Assembly (NCBI GenBank): GCA_025403435.1
Contig: CM046337.1
Span: 4,967,501 to 5,031,500, forward strand
Length of the DNA: 64,000 bases
Reading direction: 5' to 3'
Origin: Artocarpus heterophyllus
Lineage: Eukaryota > Streptophyta > Magnoliopsida > Rosales > Moraceae
The position numbers and the translations under genes are program-made. Below are positions 31,926 through 45,966 of this stretch, piece after piece. The notes beneath the pieces are model-generated. The model had not been told where the DNA came from, searched no databases, and saw nothing but the letters and a program-made list of their open reading frames with translations. Within the stretch, counting starts at the first letter, position 1; every line of letters starts with the position of its first letter.

Positions 31926-34267
31926 CTCTCTTTGCTTGTGCTTCTCACATACAAACTGGGTTTCTTTGTAATGTGGATCACATTTTTGGGTTTTCAAGTT
32001 GGCTCGGGTTATGTGTTATGGGCTCATTCTGTCATGTGGATCGTTTTTCATTTGGGCTCTTGTATCTGTTTTCAAAAACCACGTGTTAGGTCAAGCTTTA
32101 AACAAAAGGGAATTTCATAAATTCATCTTTTAAGATTTATTTTTTATAAATAGCATACATGTTTATTATAATATAACTTAATATGTAATATAAACGATAG
32201 TATGACATAAATAAATACAGCTTTTAAAAATATGTCATAACATATAATTTTTTTTAAAACAAATGTGTTTATTAATGTCACACTATTACTACTCATATTT
32301 TATGTTTAAATTGTTTAACAATTAAATATATACGATGTTTATAAAAAAAAAAATAAGTCTCCATAAATGGTATTTATAAAAATTCCTTTGTTTTCTTAAA
32401 ATTAATTTGAGGAATGCCAACAAATATATATATATATATATATATTCGGGTTTTTGCCACGATATTTGAACATATTGTTTTCCTATACATAATAAACTAT
32501 ACTAATCAAAGTCTAAAAAGCAACAACACGTAACATAAATACATACACATCAAAGTTGTGACATGCTGCTTCTTGACTATATGCAGTTGATATATAGAAA
32601 GTTAACATATTGCATACGTTTATCTTTATTGATTGTTTTGACTCTATATGCTTTTAGAGGATTTTATATTTTAAGTAACCTTATTGATTCTGTAATTGTA
32701 ACTTTTATTTATATTGAGTCCTATTTATAGTGCTTCTTGAATTTCTTTTTTTTCCTTTTTTAATCTATGGGTATTCGAATCACCTTAAATTTCTTTGTTC
32801 TTTTATTTTTTATCATTATTTTTATTGTCATATTCACCAAACACAAAAGTGCTTAACAGTTCATAAACGTCCACTTGCCGCATGAGAGCCTTCTCATACC
32901 TCATACTTCTCCGCTGTCTTTATCAACCACTACAACTCCAACAGAATTGAAGTTCTCAATCCAGCATGAAAATGATCCTAGTCTAAACTACAAATCAGTA
33001 ACACAACGTTGACCAACAAGTGGGTTGAAATAAAGTACAGTATGGTCCAAAAGAGTCTATATGTTGACTTGGTCATCGCCACCCGGCCTTGAGCAGCCAA
33101 ATTAAGGTATGGGAAAAGCAAATTAAAAGTGGCGGGTGAAACTTCAAACTATCTCCTTACATGGGAAGTGGATAACATTAAGGAATGTGACAAAAACTTC
33201 ACGAGAGAAGGAAGAAAATTATAAATATTGAGGTAGACTCTACAATTAGATTCATTTAGAGCTTCAATGGTTGCTCACAGAATTCAATTATGTTTAGAGT
33301 TGATTTGTCTTAAATTAACCTGAAACAAAAACAAAACGTAAAATGCAGTAAAATAAAATAGACATGCAAATCTATAGTGGTTGTCTTTGGAATAGAAGCT
33401 ATGTTCACTATAAGGTCTTGAGATTTTACTATATAGAGAATAAGTAAAATAATTAGAGATAAGAAAGTGAGAGAGAAGGAGGAGGGGTTTTGAGAAAAAG
33501 AAATTAGAGATAAGAAGAGGCGTTTTAGCTTAATACAATGTGATGAACTGAGCCTTCCACTTTCTTGAAATGATTATGCATTGACCGTAGAAAGGGTAGC
33601 CTTCTTATGCGCTTCTAGTTGACTTTCTCATTTGTTTATTTTATTATTTGGCTTGAGGTGGCTTTCTCTCTAAGCTTGACTTGATCCTTTTATTCATTTG
33701 AAGACTTAATTGATTTATAGGGTGTTTGGAAAGGTGGTGGGAACCACTTTTATTGTAGCATGTGAGAATATTACACTGTAGCAATTTTTTTATTGTTACT
33801 GTAGCATATGAGAGCTTTATACTGTTCATAATTGAGATTATGGTGGGAACTGAGTTGAGTGGTTCCCACCACTGCCAAACACCCCCTTAGTTTTTGTGGG
33901 ATCTGTGGATGGTTCTTTTCCTATTTATCTCAGATGGATCTCGCTGGTCTTTGCCTCCATTTGGCTCATCTTCTCAGGTCAATTTGACTAGTCGAGGTCG
34001 ACCATTTCCTATAATAAATAGACACGTGTGTCGCAGAGGTTGAGGTGCTATTTGTACCCCTAACAAAAAATATAATCATCTAAATTTGCTTCTAATAAAG
34101 TTGAGAAAACCAGCATGGGAAAGTTTCCTTGTTCACGAGACATAAAGGCATTATAAGGTCCATGGATAAATCCAATGAATCCCTTAGATCATATTACAAA
34201 ATTTTCTTTTTCTTTTTTGGATTTTTTGTGAAATACCGTATAGCGTGTTATTTTTAGGTGATGTGAC
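31926..34267. other. Intergenic DNA with microsatellite and MITE
   Basis: AT-rich, no supported gene. A TA run lies at 32425-32446, and a GA-rich stretch at 33465-33500. A MITE lies at 33720-33884. Confidence 0.5.
33720..33884. mobile_element. MITE of the GTAGCATGTGAGAGC family, copy 3 (best preserved)
   Basis: Terminal inverted repeats GGGTGTTTGG and CCAAACACCC, with a second inner pair GGTGGTGGGAACCAC and GTGGTTCCCACCACT. Interior TTGTAGCATGTGAGAATATTACACTGTAGCA (read in two parts) links it to the other copies. TTA occurs on both sides, suggesting a PIF/Harbinger-like 3-bp target duplication. Confidence 0.75.
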
Positions 34268-34905
34268 TGTTGAGGGTGTGCTCGATGCCGTCCCCCGAGG
34301 AGGAGATCCCGGTGGCTCGATAAATATGGTCGTCAGATTCTACAGGAAGCACAATGTCAATCCCCAGAGCTCGGCCTAAACGTCCAAGGTGCTCTACAGG
34401 GCCTCTGCTGGCCGTGGCGCGTGTTGCCACCTCCTTGAATAGACATATGCTTAGGTCAGGTTGTCAGTGCAAACATGTAGCCACTTGTCACAAGAAGCCA
34501 ACATATGGCCACATTTTGCCATTTGATGGAGGCTAATCCACCGGCGAGAACCATGACCGATATCACCTACCTTCTGATAGGCCTTGATGTGACACACAAG
34601 TTGTAGATAAAACTCACCTAATATCTGGTTAAAGTGGTAGCCTATAAATAGAGCGCATGTACTGCAGCTCAAGATGAACGCACTCCTTCCCAACTAATTA
34701 GCTTTCGTCTTCTACCAAGCAGTGCCTACCTTAAGCATCAAGAGCCCTTGTCTGGTATCCCATCAGTGTCCCCTTTTTACCTTCAAAGTGGCCCTCCTCT
34801 TGTTATAGGCAAGTCCAAATATGCCTAGACGAGCAAGGAAGAGCCGTCTAAACACTGTACACAGTCGTACGTGGTGTTACGTTGCCATACGGGTAAGAAT
34901 CAACA
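34268..34905. mobile_element. Solo LTR with 5-bp target duplication
   Basis: A 638-bp segment, distinctly less AT-rich than its surroundings, starts TGTTGAGGG and ends ATCAACA. It is flanked by a perfect GTGAC duplication (34263-34267 and 34906-34910). A TATA box TATAAATA sits at 34643-34650. No internal retroelement sequence is present, so it is the product of LTR-LTR recombination. The superfamily is not determinable from the LTR alone. Confidence 0.85.
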
Positions 34906-36223
34906 GTGACCTTTAATAATGACATAAAAACCCTCTATTTTTTGGGGCATGGAGTTTCTTGGGTTGCAATTAAAAATATAAGACTAAGGGTGTGTTTGGT
35001 TGGAATATTTTTTGGACTCAATTAACTCAAAATTAGATTTGAGTATGGATTCTTTGGATAAGTGTTTGTTTCCCCCAAAATCTGAATCAAATGAATATCA
35101 AGAATCTAAATTTTTAGAATTTTAACCCCTCTTAAACTCTTGATACTTGGATATCTTTGTTACAATAAAAGCTAAAATTCTTTCTTCTATGTTTGAGGAA
35201 AAATAATCATAATTTATTCATTTGATATCCAATTGAGATTATTCTTTTTTTCATAGTGTTTTTGGTGAAGAGATGAATAAATTAATATTCATATTATATA
35301 CTTTTTAGAATCATTAACATTAAGATTTTATTAGATTTGTTAATAAATTAAAAAACTTTTTTCGCTACTTCTCCAAACACAAATTACAATTTTATTCCAT
35401 ATTCAAATTAAAATTTAAATGCACACTCAAACGTCAATTCGGATAACAATTCAAATTACTAATTCAAATCTTAATTTAAATTACACAACTCAACTCAAAT
35501 CATTAATTCGAATCCATGGTTCGACCTTTTATTTAAGATGTTTATTTATTTGTTTGTTTGTTTATTTATTATCATTATTTTTGCATGGAACACATTTTTG
35601 AAGAAAAAGAAAAAGGGGGAAATAGTGACATTCGCCACTGAGACAAATTTTAAAGAGAAAATGTAATACTCACCTCTACATACAAGTATTTTTTTAATAG
35701 AACTACATACAAGTATTTTATTATGTTGCATGTGCCAATTGATAAACGGAGTGATACAGTATATGAAATTTATAAATTAAGAAAAAAAAAGAAAAAAAAG
35801 GAAAGCATGATTAAATTTTTTTCCTCTTAATATATAGTAAATATTATTAAAAATTCGTACTACAACGAGAAATAGTAAAAAGAATAAACAACGAGAGAAA
35901 ATGAGAAATGACTAACAAAATAAACATTTTTATAGGATCTCAAATTCCCTAGGGCCTAGTTTATAGGAAAGGCGAAACTAAAGGGGTTGGAAGAATTTTC
36001 CCATAACAATTAGACTATTTCTTTTTCTTGAATGGACGATTAGATTATTTCTCCTCTTTTTCTTTTTCTTTTTTTTTGAATATGCAATTAGACTATTTCT
36101 GAGGTTCTTCCAAAAAAAAAAAAACAATATAATTGTGGTTGATTTTTTTTTTTGGTCGAATCATAACCGAACATCTTTATCAAATAAAGGGAAGCATATA
36201 AACAATAGAAATCGGTTGGTGAT
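34906..36223. other. Intergenic AT-rich DNA
   Basis: A GGGTGTGTTTGG start near 34988 resembles a MITE end, but no convincing partner end was found. No gene seen. Confidence 0.45.
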
Positions 36224-38396
36224 TGATGGTCACGCCCAAAATATGTTTCTTCTTTAAATGACGGACGTATGTAGTATAGAAAAGTTGTCGTATCCACAGG
36301 AAGATGAAAATTTGTACCTCGACAAATTGATAAAAATGAACGTTCAAAAAGACAATCACTTTTTTCAGAACTAAGTTTAAAATGAAAGAAATATTTTTGT
36401 GGTTTTTTTATCCAAAATTTTAATTCAAAAGAAATGAAATTAAAACGGTGAAGCTTGGAGAATCCCTTGTATGTTTTGCAACTGATATGGAATTTCAACT
36501 CTAATTAATAATTATCTAAAGTATTTGATTTATTATATCTTATCTCATTAATTGCAAGCACATTTTACTAATTATATAGGTCAACCTAAATCGACAATAT
36601 ATTGCAAGCAGTAAGGGTCTTCCTATAAAAACTAGCAAAATAATTTTTGGTGCACTAATTATGAAAATTATAACAGCTGTCACTCAATTATAATTAACGT
36701 AATTATATGATAGAAAAGATAATAACAAATCAAAATTAATATATTTTAGCAGAATAAATTTTTACATTAATTCCGGCAATACTTCGTCTTATGAAATATC
36801 TAGAATCGACAATATAACAAGTCATATTGCAGTAAAAGACATTCTATAAAATTAAGCATTATTTCATTATTATTAATATTAACTATGCAACACGATTAAA
36901 TTAAATAAATAAAGCATGACTGAATTTATGTAAAAATTGGCAGCATAACAACATCAACAATAATTATTGAAAACATAATGATATAATTTATTCCACAAAA
37001 TATAAACATTACCACACAGATATAGAGTTAAAATCCATACCAAGATACTATGTATACAAGATCATCTCTCTACCTCACCAGACACTCTACTCTAATTTAA
37101 GAATTATTTTATTATTATTTATTACCTAAGAAGATACTGCTGAGTCTAACTTAGCAGTAAAGAAAGGAAGTAGAAAAGAGGGCCAAAGGCCCGAAGGGGA
37201 TGATTTTTTCATGGGGCAATGCAAGGCTATTTACAGCCTTGAAAAGTTACTGTATATCATACGTAATCATCATTTTTCCCTGTTGAAAGTTGACAAATTC
37301 GGATGATGTGATCCTTTTCCTCTTCTTTTTTCCACGCTGAGATTCGCTCTTGATTATGCGTTTTAAGTTTCAAAATCCTGTGCTTTGCGGCATGAGAAGG
37401 CACCAAACCGGGCTGATCTGGACCGTTAATTTCACGATCCAATGGCTTCAAACACGCGTGAGAATGGGCCCAGGTGGGACCAGTGGGACTGAGATTTTAG
37501 GACCGTTAGATCAGTCTAGGTATTCCCATCGAATGGCTAAGAGAGTGGCTGCACGTGGACATGACCGCACTAGATTCCACGCTGGCCGAGATTCCCTCTG
37601 ACTCTCTCTGCAGCTTGTCTGAGCGTGTGATGCACGCGCCAATCAAAGGTTGACATGTGGAATCTGTGACTGAGACATGCAGCTTCTCCGACATGCGTCA
37701 ACACTGACGCTTCTCCTCGGCTAACGCGTGGCCTGACATCTGCAGCGATCCAACGGGCGAGATTCAATTGGCAGTTGATTCGAAGGCTGAAAATGTGCCA
37801 CGTGCCCCTTAAATTTTAAATTCGAATTTTATTTATCTCCTTGATGCATTTGATGTCTAATTTTATCCATTTTGGTGTCATTTTGCTCCGTTTTTTCTCC
37901 AGATTTCAAATCTAAAAATCACAAACACACTAATATTAATTATCTTACAAACATAATATTTACAAAAATATTTATTTTACATTAAAACACATAAAAATAA
38001 ATAAAAACTTCTAAAATTTCTAGTCTCTTACGGTTTGACACAGATATAATTTTTATGACTTGGAAATATTTTTAGAAATTACTAAAAATATAATAGAACA
38101 TATTTACAAACTTAAAACACACTATCAAACACTCTAAAACTTAAAATAAAATAACCGCATTATTTACGAATTTGACTATTTACAGACTAGACACTTATTT
38201 AACACACCAAAATGACTTTAAAATTACTAAAAACATAAAAACATATTAAAAACGTATTTTTAAACACATTTACACACCAAGACACAAAAATACTTATTAA
38301 TACAAAATTTGCTATTAATTAGAGGATTTAATGAGAAATAAAAGCATAAATAAATGATTTAAGCCTTAGAAAATGTATACTTTTATAGTCTCATCA
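36224..38396 (-). repeat. 3' LTR of the Athila-like element
   Basis: Matches 45967-48182 throughout, with scattered substitutions and small indels. Confidence 0.95.
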
Positions 38397-38408
38397 CACC
38401 CCCCAACT

Positions 38409-39906
38409 AGCTTATTGCTAGTCTCTAGCAATTAAAGCGATAAAATTTTGAAATGAATTATTGAATATCTATATAATGAAAAATTATTTAACTATAATTT
38501 GACTTATCTAACTAGATACACTAACAAAACCAATATTTTATTTGAACAATTTATATGCTATTTAACAAAATGTATACAAACCAGACTTAGTGCAGAAAGG
38601 GATAATGAATAATTATGAAGTTTTAAAACTAATAATAAAATTATTTTGATATTTTGCTTCAATTCACTCCTTCAGGCAGCAACACTTTAAAGTATTGATT
38701 TGGAACAATTAAAAAGCAGAAACATAAAATAGAAATATTTACAGATTTTACAATTATGGATAGTGCAATGCTTAGTTACCTTAAGCTTTCTCCATAACTC
38801 ATTTAACGAGCTTTGGGTTAGTAACTCCTAGACTAGTTGGTCTAAAGTACTAGGTGTTGAAGCACCCCTTAGAATTTACTTACTCGGGCTAAAGAGGCTA
38901 CGAAAGCAAACTTATCCAACTTTATTCATTTACATAATTACATACTTTATTCATCTACAATTTTTTTTTATTTATTTTTCTTCTTTTTCTTTTTCTTTTT
39001 TTTCTTTTTTTTAATTTTGAAAATATTGCTGCCTTTAATTGTTCATCTTCACAAAATAACAAAACTCAAATATTCATAACTTGGACTTACCACCACAATT
39101 AAGCATTACAGTGTGTGTTGTGAAAAGAATGGCTTACAAACACTTTGAAAAATAAACACGTAAAAATGTTAAATAAAACTAAAGTTTTGAAAGTATATAA
39201 AATTAAATAATTCAAAGAATAGAAAAATAATATTACATTAATATGAAATTCAAAAATCAAAACAAAATAATAGCACATTAATTACTAAGAAACTAATATT
39301 TACAAAACTTTTTATTTTTTTTATTTTTTTTCTTTTTAAATTTTATGACTCACAAAAATAAAATAAATAAAGAACACACAAAATCTAGAGGAAAAAAATA
39401 AAAAATATAAAAATCAAAAAATTTTTGCACAGCACATCATTGAAGAATAAATTTGAAGCACAACCCTCTCCCCCCAACCTAGAATTAAATCTATAAAAGA
39501 ATAGTGAGAGCAGCAAAAATATTACCTGAATTAGCATAGCTGCAAAGATAATCTGTGGTAAACTTAACAAACCAAAAACTAAAAACTAACAAAACACACA
39601 ACAATATATTACAAATTGGGTCTTTTAAAGTCAGATTCCCTAGACTTCATTTTTTTTTTTTCGAAAGTCCAAAATCATATCTTTATACAAATTCTTCAAA
39701 ATTCGTCTCAAGAGGCCTCAAATATAAAGTATTTACTAATCACAATTGATTATAACCTCCTTAATGTCAGCTATTCTGCAAGAATTAATTTTGATATTTA
39801 CTTTCAACTTTCAAAGTTTTTTTTTTTTTTTGAGAAAATAAGCAAAACAAAATAAGAAAACAAACAACAAAAATAAATATTTAAAAGAGAATAAACAGAA
39901 AACTAC
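38409..39906 (-). other. 3' non-coding internal region of the Athila-like element
   Basis: AT-rich with poly(T) runs. The envelope-like ORF found in some Athila elements is not visible. Confidence 0.6.
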
Positions 39907-42900
39907 TTAGGGTTGATAAACTAGAGCAATAAGAGTGACTTCTTCAGGTTCAGTTATTCGTTCTATATAGCTTTTCAATCTCTGGCCATTTACTTTGAGT
40001 ATCCTTCCATCGGATGGATCTTCAATTTCAACAACACCATTAAAGAAAACCTGTTTCGCAATATATGGACCTGTCCATCGTGATTTTAACTTACCAGGAT
40101 GAAGGTGAAGACGAGATTCATAAAGATGAACCCGTGATTTGGCTCAAAGTTCTTTCTCAGAATATGTTTGTCATGAAATGCTTTCATTTTTGCTTTGTAA
40201 ATCCGTGAACTATTGTAAGCATCATTCCTTAATTCCTCAAGTTCAGAGAGTTGAAGCTTCCGTTCAATACCTGCAGCACTAAGATCAAAGTTGAGAGCTT
40301 TAATAGCCCAATAAGCTTTATGTTCAAGTTCTACAAGTAAATGACAGGCTTTTCCAAAGACGAGCCTATAGGGAGACATTCCTAAAGGAGCTTTGTAAGT
40401 TGTACGGTATGCCCAGAGTGCATCTTGAAGACGTGAGGACCAATCTTTTCGATCAAAGATTCACTGTTTTTTCCAAAATTTGTTTGATCTCTCTATTTGC
40501 TAACTCAACTTGTCCATTTGTCTGTGGGTGATAGGCAGTCGAAACTTTATGAATCACACCGTACTTTCGCATCAAAGTTTCAAAAGAACGGTTGTAAAAA
40601 TGTATGCCTTGATCACTGATTATAGTACGTGGCGTACCATACCTAGATAACACATTTTCTTTCAAGAATTTTATAACAGTTGTATTATCATTAGTACGGC
40701 ATGCTACGGCTTCAACCCATTTTGAAACATACTCCACAGCAAGAAGGATGTATAGGTACCCAGAAGAAGGTGGAAAAGGTCCCATAAAGTCTATTCCCCA
40801 GCAATCAAATATTTCAATTGCTATAATTGGGTTTAGAGGCATCATGTGACGACGAGACAGAGTACCTAACTTTTGACAATTTTTGCAGGAACGACAATAA
40901 TGATAAGTGTTTTTGAACAAAGTGGGCCAATAAAGACCACATTGGAGGATCTTTGCAGCAATTTTCTTGGCAGAAAAATGACCACCACATGCATCAATGT
41001 GACAAAATTTTAACACACTATTCACTTCATCTTCAGGAATGCAACGCCTCATGATTTGATCACGACAGTATTTGAAAAGGTACGGATCATCCCAGTAAAA
41101 GTTACGCACTTCAATCAAAAACTTTTTTTTGTCTTGCAAACTCCAAGCAGATGGAATTTCTCAAGTTGCCAAATAATTGACAATGTGTGCATACCAAGGT
41201 AACTTGCTAACAGAGAACAGATGTTCATCAGGAAATTCATCATGAATTGGTGAACCATCGACAGAATCATTAACTTCTAAACAAGATAAGTGGTCAGCTA
41301 CCACATTCTCAACTCCTTTCTTGTCCTTGATAGTCAAATCAAACTCTTGCAGAAGAAGGATCCACCTGATAAGTCGGGCTTTAGCATCCTTCTTAGAAAA
41401 GAGATACTTAAGGGCAGAATGATCAGTGAAAACGGTGATGGGTGAACCGATTAGGTATGAACGAAACTTATCAAGCGCAAATACTACATCAAGTAATTCC
41501 TTTTCAGTGGTTGAGTAATTCATTTGAGCATTGTTCAAGGTTTTGCTTGCATAGTACACTACAAAAGGTTTTCCTTCCCTTCGTTGACCTAAGACGGCTC
41601 CTACAGCATAATTGCTTGCATCACACATGACTTCAAATGGTAGACTCCAATCAGGGGATTGCATGACAGGTGCAGAAGTTAACTTAGATATCAGTGTTCG
41701 GAAAGATTCGTCACATTCTTTTGTCCATTCAAACACAACATCTTTCAACAGGAGATTACATAATGGTTTTGATATGGCTGAAAAATTTTGAATGAACCTC
41801 CTATAAAATCCAGCGTGTCCAAGAAAAGATCGAACATTTGTAACAGTCTTTGGAGTGGCCAAGTTTGAAATAAGCTCAATCTTAGCTGGATCAACTTCAA
41901 TTCCTCTTTCAGAGACAATGTGTCCAAGAACTATGCCAGATGGAACCATAAAATGGCATTTTTTCCAATTTAACACAAGGCTTTTTTCTTCACATCTTTT
42001 CAAAACAGTTTCCAAGTTAAGCAGACAAGTATCAAACAAATTACCAAAAACAGTCAAATCATCCATGAAAACTTCCATAATCTTCTCAACCATGTCACTG
42101 AAAATGCTCATCATGCATCTTTGAAATGTAGCTGGAGCGTTATAAAGTCCGAATGACATTCATCGGAAAGCAAAAGTACCAAAAGGACATGTAAATGTGG
42201 TCTTTTCCTGATCTTCTAATGCTATCTCTATCTGATAATATCCTGAATATCCATCTAGATAGTAATAGAAAGGATGACCAGCTACACGTTCTAAGATTTG
42301 ATCGATGAATGGGAGTGGAAAATGGTATTTTCAAGTGGCGGTATTTAATTTTCGATAATCAATGCACATTCGCCATCCAATGACAACTCTTGTAGGGACA
42401 AAATCTCCTTTTTCATTTGTTATCACAGTTACACCAGATTTCTTAGGAACAACTTGAGTTGGACTGACCCATTTACTGTCCGCAATGGGGTAAATGATAC
42501 TAGCATTTAATAGTTTCAAAACTTCATTCCTCACGACTTCTTTCATTGTTGGGTTCAGTCTCCTTTGGGGATCTCTTTTTGGATTAATACCTTCTTCCAA
42601 TTGAATGTGATGGGAGCAAATCAATGGACTAATACCCTTGATATCAGCTATTGTCCAACCCAATGCTTTTTTATGATCACGCAATATGTTAATTAACCGT
42701 CGCTTTTGTGATTCATCGAGTTTGGATGAAATGATAACAGGAAAAGATTCATCAGCTCCTAATAATGCATGTTTTAATCCTTCAGGAAGTTGGGCTAACT
42801 TAATTTTGGGATTTTCTTCAGTGGATGGTTTTTGCTTTTCTCCTTCTAGGAATAGCTTTTCAAAATGTGGTTGCCAAAACTTTGTTTCTTTGTCAATTGA

Positions 42901-45208
42901 ATGTTTAGAAATATCAGAAATGGGATTTGGATTTTCAAGATCAGGACTTTGGAAGATTTCTTCAAGCACATCGGCTCGCTTTTGAAATTCTTCATGAACA
43001 GCTTCATCAATGATTTCAGTGTAAGAACACTCATTATTGCTTTGAAATTGCTTCCCAATATGGAAAACATTCACTTCAAGAGTCATATTTCCAAAAGAGA
43101 TTTTCATGAGACCATTTCGACAATTGATGAGAGCATTAGCCGTAGCTAAGAAAGGTCTTCCGAGGATGATAGGAATTTTTGATTCTATATCCACCTCAGT
43201 TTGAGTGTCTAAAATGAGAAAATCCATGGGATAATAAAACTTATCAATTTGTAACAAAACATCTTCAACTATCCCTCGTGGTTTCTTTATGGATCGGTCT
43301 GCGAGTTGCAAGACCACAGATGTTGGCTTAATCTCTCCAAGGCCTAGTTGCGAGTAAATTGAATAGGGCATGAGGTTGACGCTCGCTCCTAAGTCTAACA
43401 AGGCTTGAGTGATTTCATGGGTTCCTATGTAACATGTGATTGTGGGACATCCAGGATCTTTGTACTTGACCGGTGCTCTTTGCTCAAGAACTGCACTTAG
43501 TTGCTTAGTTAAGAACGTAGTCCTTGTGACATGATGTTTTCTTTTCATAGTGCACAAATCTTTTATCACTTTGGCATAAGCAGGCACTTGTTTGAGGATT
43601 TGCAAAAGAGCAAGATCGATTCGAACTTGCTTCAAATGTTCCAAGATGTGTTCATAATTTTCTGGCACTTTCCTAGTAGTTTGAAGAGCTTGAGGAAAAG
43701 GGACTTCTACTGGAAACTTATTCACTTCTTCTTCTTCTCTTTGAGGAACATCTTTTTCCTTACTCGCATCTGTGGTGTTTGATTTTTCCAATGGTTTACC
43801 ACTACGAGTAGTAACATGACTAACGTCTTCATCCTTCTCTTCAATGTTAGAGGTTTGTATCATGCTTTGTCCTTCAGAAATGACCAGAGCTTGAGATGAA
43901 CATTTTTCATTCAATTTTAAAATTTCTTTTGTCATATGTGTTAAAGCAGCTTCAATTTTCTCACATGACTTGTTTTGTATTTCAATGAATGCTTGTAATG
44001 TTTCTTCAAGAGATTTGCTCGAGTGTGAATCATGTTGAGGAACATTTTTTCCTGAGTGCATTTCTTCTTCATTCCATTGATTTCCAAATGATTGCTCTTG
44101 ATTTGAATTCCTCCTGTTGAAATTCAAGTTGTTTCTTCCATCAGGATTGAAAGTTTCAGGGGGAGTACAAGGCTTATGATTTGTCTTTAAGGCATTACAT
44201 TGTTCCTTATATTCTCCTATCACTTCCTGATAAACATAACAGTCCAATGACTATTGGTCAAACCTTTCATTCACAAAATTTGTTCATTGTAGTTCAGCTC
44301 TTGTGACTACATGACTTCCTTTCTCATTCTTTGCTTTGAGGATTTCTAATTCTCTTGTGAGGTTTTCAACTTGAACGCTAAGGCTGTAGCTATCCTCTTT
44401 CTTCAATTGATGAACTTTAGTTGATCGCGACTTATGAGAAACATCTAATTCAGCCCACAAATGAACTTTTTCAGCAAATTCATCAAGAAATTCCTTAGCC
44501 TCTTCAGGATCCTTGTGTAAAAATTTTTCATTGCACATCACTTCCAGATATTGGCGATCATGACTTGTGAGTCCTTTGTAGAAAAAGCTGACAATATGCC
44601 AATTCTCGTAACCATGGTGAGGACATTGACTTAACAAATCTTTGAATTTTGCCCATGCTTCGTAGAAATTTTCATGATCATTTTGGGAAAAAGTCATAAT
44701 TTGTTTCTTTAGATTATTGGTCTTTTGATATGGAAAGTATTTGTTGAAGAAAGCAGACGTCATGTCATTCCATGATTGAATGGATCGAGGTCTTAAAGAG
44801 TAAAGCCAACTTTTAGCTTTATCTTTTAATGGAATTAGCGAGAACTTTTAACTTTTAAAGCCAACTTTTAACTTTTAGTGAGAAAGGAAAAATTTTCAAT
44901 TTGATGGAATTAGCGATATCAAGGTGGCTATGAAAAGTGGCAACAACTTTTTCAAATTCACAAATATGAACATAAGGATTTTCGCTTTCTAATCCAAAGA
45001 AGGTTGGTAAGAGTTGAATCATGACAGGCTTAAAATCTTGTTGTGGAAGATTTGATGGAAACACAATACATGAAGGAGTTAAAGTGCGAGTCGGATGCAT
45101 GAAATCTTTCATCAGCATTCTTTGAGGATTCTTACCCAGATTTTCCATTCCAAACGAATTTGACAGAGTGGTTGACGAGGATAAAAAATGCGAAAAAGAG
45201 TTTGACAA
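39907..45208 (-). pseudogene. Athila-like gag-pol, disrupted
   Basis: On the minus strand: GAG (45208-44284, frame break near 44850-44763); zinc-knuckle-poor linker and protease (44247 on; LLDLGASVNLMPYSIY); RT with [45 protein letters not shown] and the FMDD box in [11 protein letters not shown]; RNase H with [18 protein letters not shown] and [11 protein letters not shown]; integrase with [37 protein letters not shown] and [13 protein letters not shown]. The coding end is at 39907. Stops interrupt RT at about 42330 and 42160 (both TGA where family members have Arg), at 41161, and a frame change lies near 40450. The remaining C-terminal segment (40379-39907) contains [14 protein letters not shown]. 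Confidence 0.93.
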
Positions 45209-45944
45209 TTGTTCACTAGGGTTTCTTAAGTCTGAAGCCTTAACAAATTAACTAAGTTTGAATCATTAACCCTAAGTGTCTCTTTTTTTAATTTATTTTT
45301 GATTTTTTTTTATTTTTTTAACAAGGATAAAGACAAATGCTAAGCTTTTCTTTATTCAGGGAGAATAAAGTAGTGAATGAAAAGCACTCGCCTGAGTTAT
45401 TTTGTAGATCTTGAGAATTATATACTTTAAGGATGTTCCCAGGAAAGATTGGTGGGGCTAAGGCTCCTTAAAAACCAATCTCCTAGTCAGAGCAACGTTT
45501 TCGGAATGACTGGTGTTGGGAAAGTTTTCAAAATTAACCGGCTATAGGAATGGTATCGAGCCAGTACCAGCATCCAAACAGAACTTCCTCAAATGATACT
45601 CTTCACAAAACCACAATTTATTTTATGAAAAACCTAACTCTAAAATTTTATGATGTTTTATTTCCAAGGCAAAAACTTAAATCTAAACCTAAAACTAACA
45701 AAATAAATATTTTACAAAGAAAAGGAAAGAAAATAAAATTTTTATGACTTTTTTGATTTTTTTATTTTTTTTATGAATAGTGAACAGTGTGTGAATAGTG
45801 ACGTAAATAGTAACTTTGTGAATAGTAGCCTATTTAATTAAATATTCAAACTAAAATAACAATATTTACAGTATTTACAAGATAAGGACAAAGTACTTAT
45901 CTGGTTTCCTGCTTAATTTAGCAATCTGACAAAGTAACAGCACC

Positions 45945-45962
45945 TCCCCGGCAACGGCGCCA
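45945..45962 (-). other. Primer-binding site of the Athila-like element
   Basis: 18 bases on the minus strand read TGGCGCCGTTGCCGGGGA, four bases inside the 5' LTR. Confidence 0.92.
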
Positions 45963-45966
45963 TATT

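Noticed and set aside
34985..35520. Possible MITE beginning GGGTGTGTTTGG
   Set aside because: No convincing inverted partner end or target duplication was found.
37500..37770. Overlapping ORFs at 37506-37767 and their counterparts at 47252-47584
   Set aside because: They lie in the GC-richer part of both Athila-like LTRs and change with the LTR indels; not genes.
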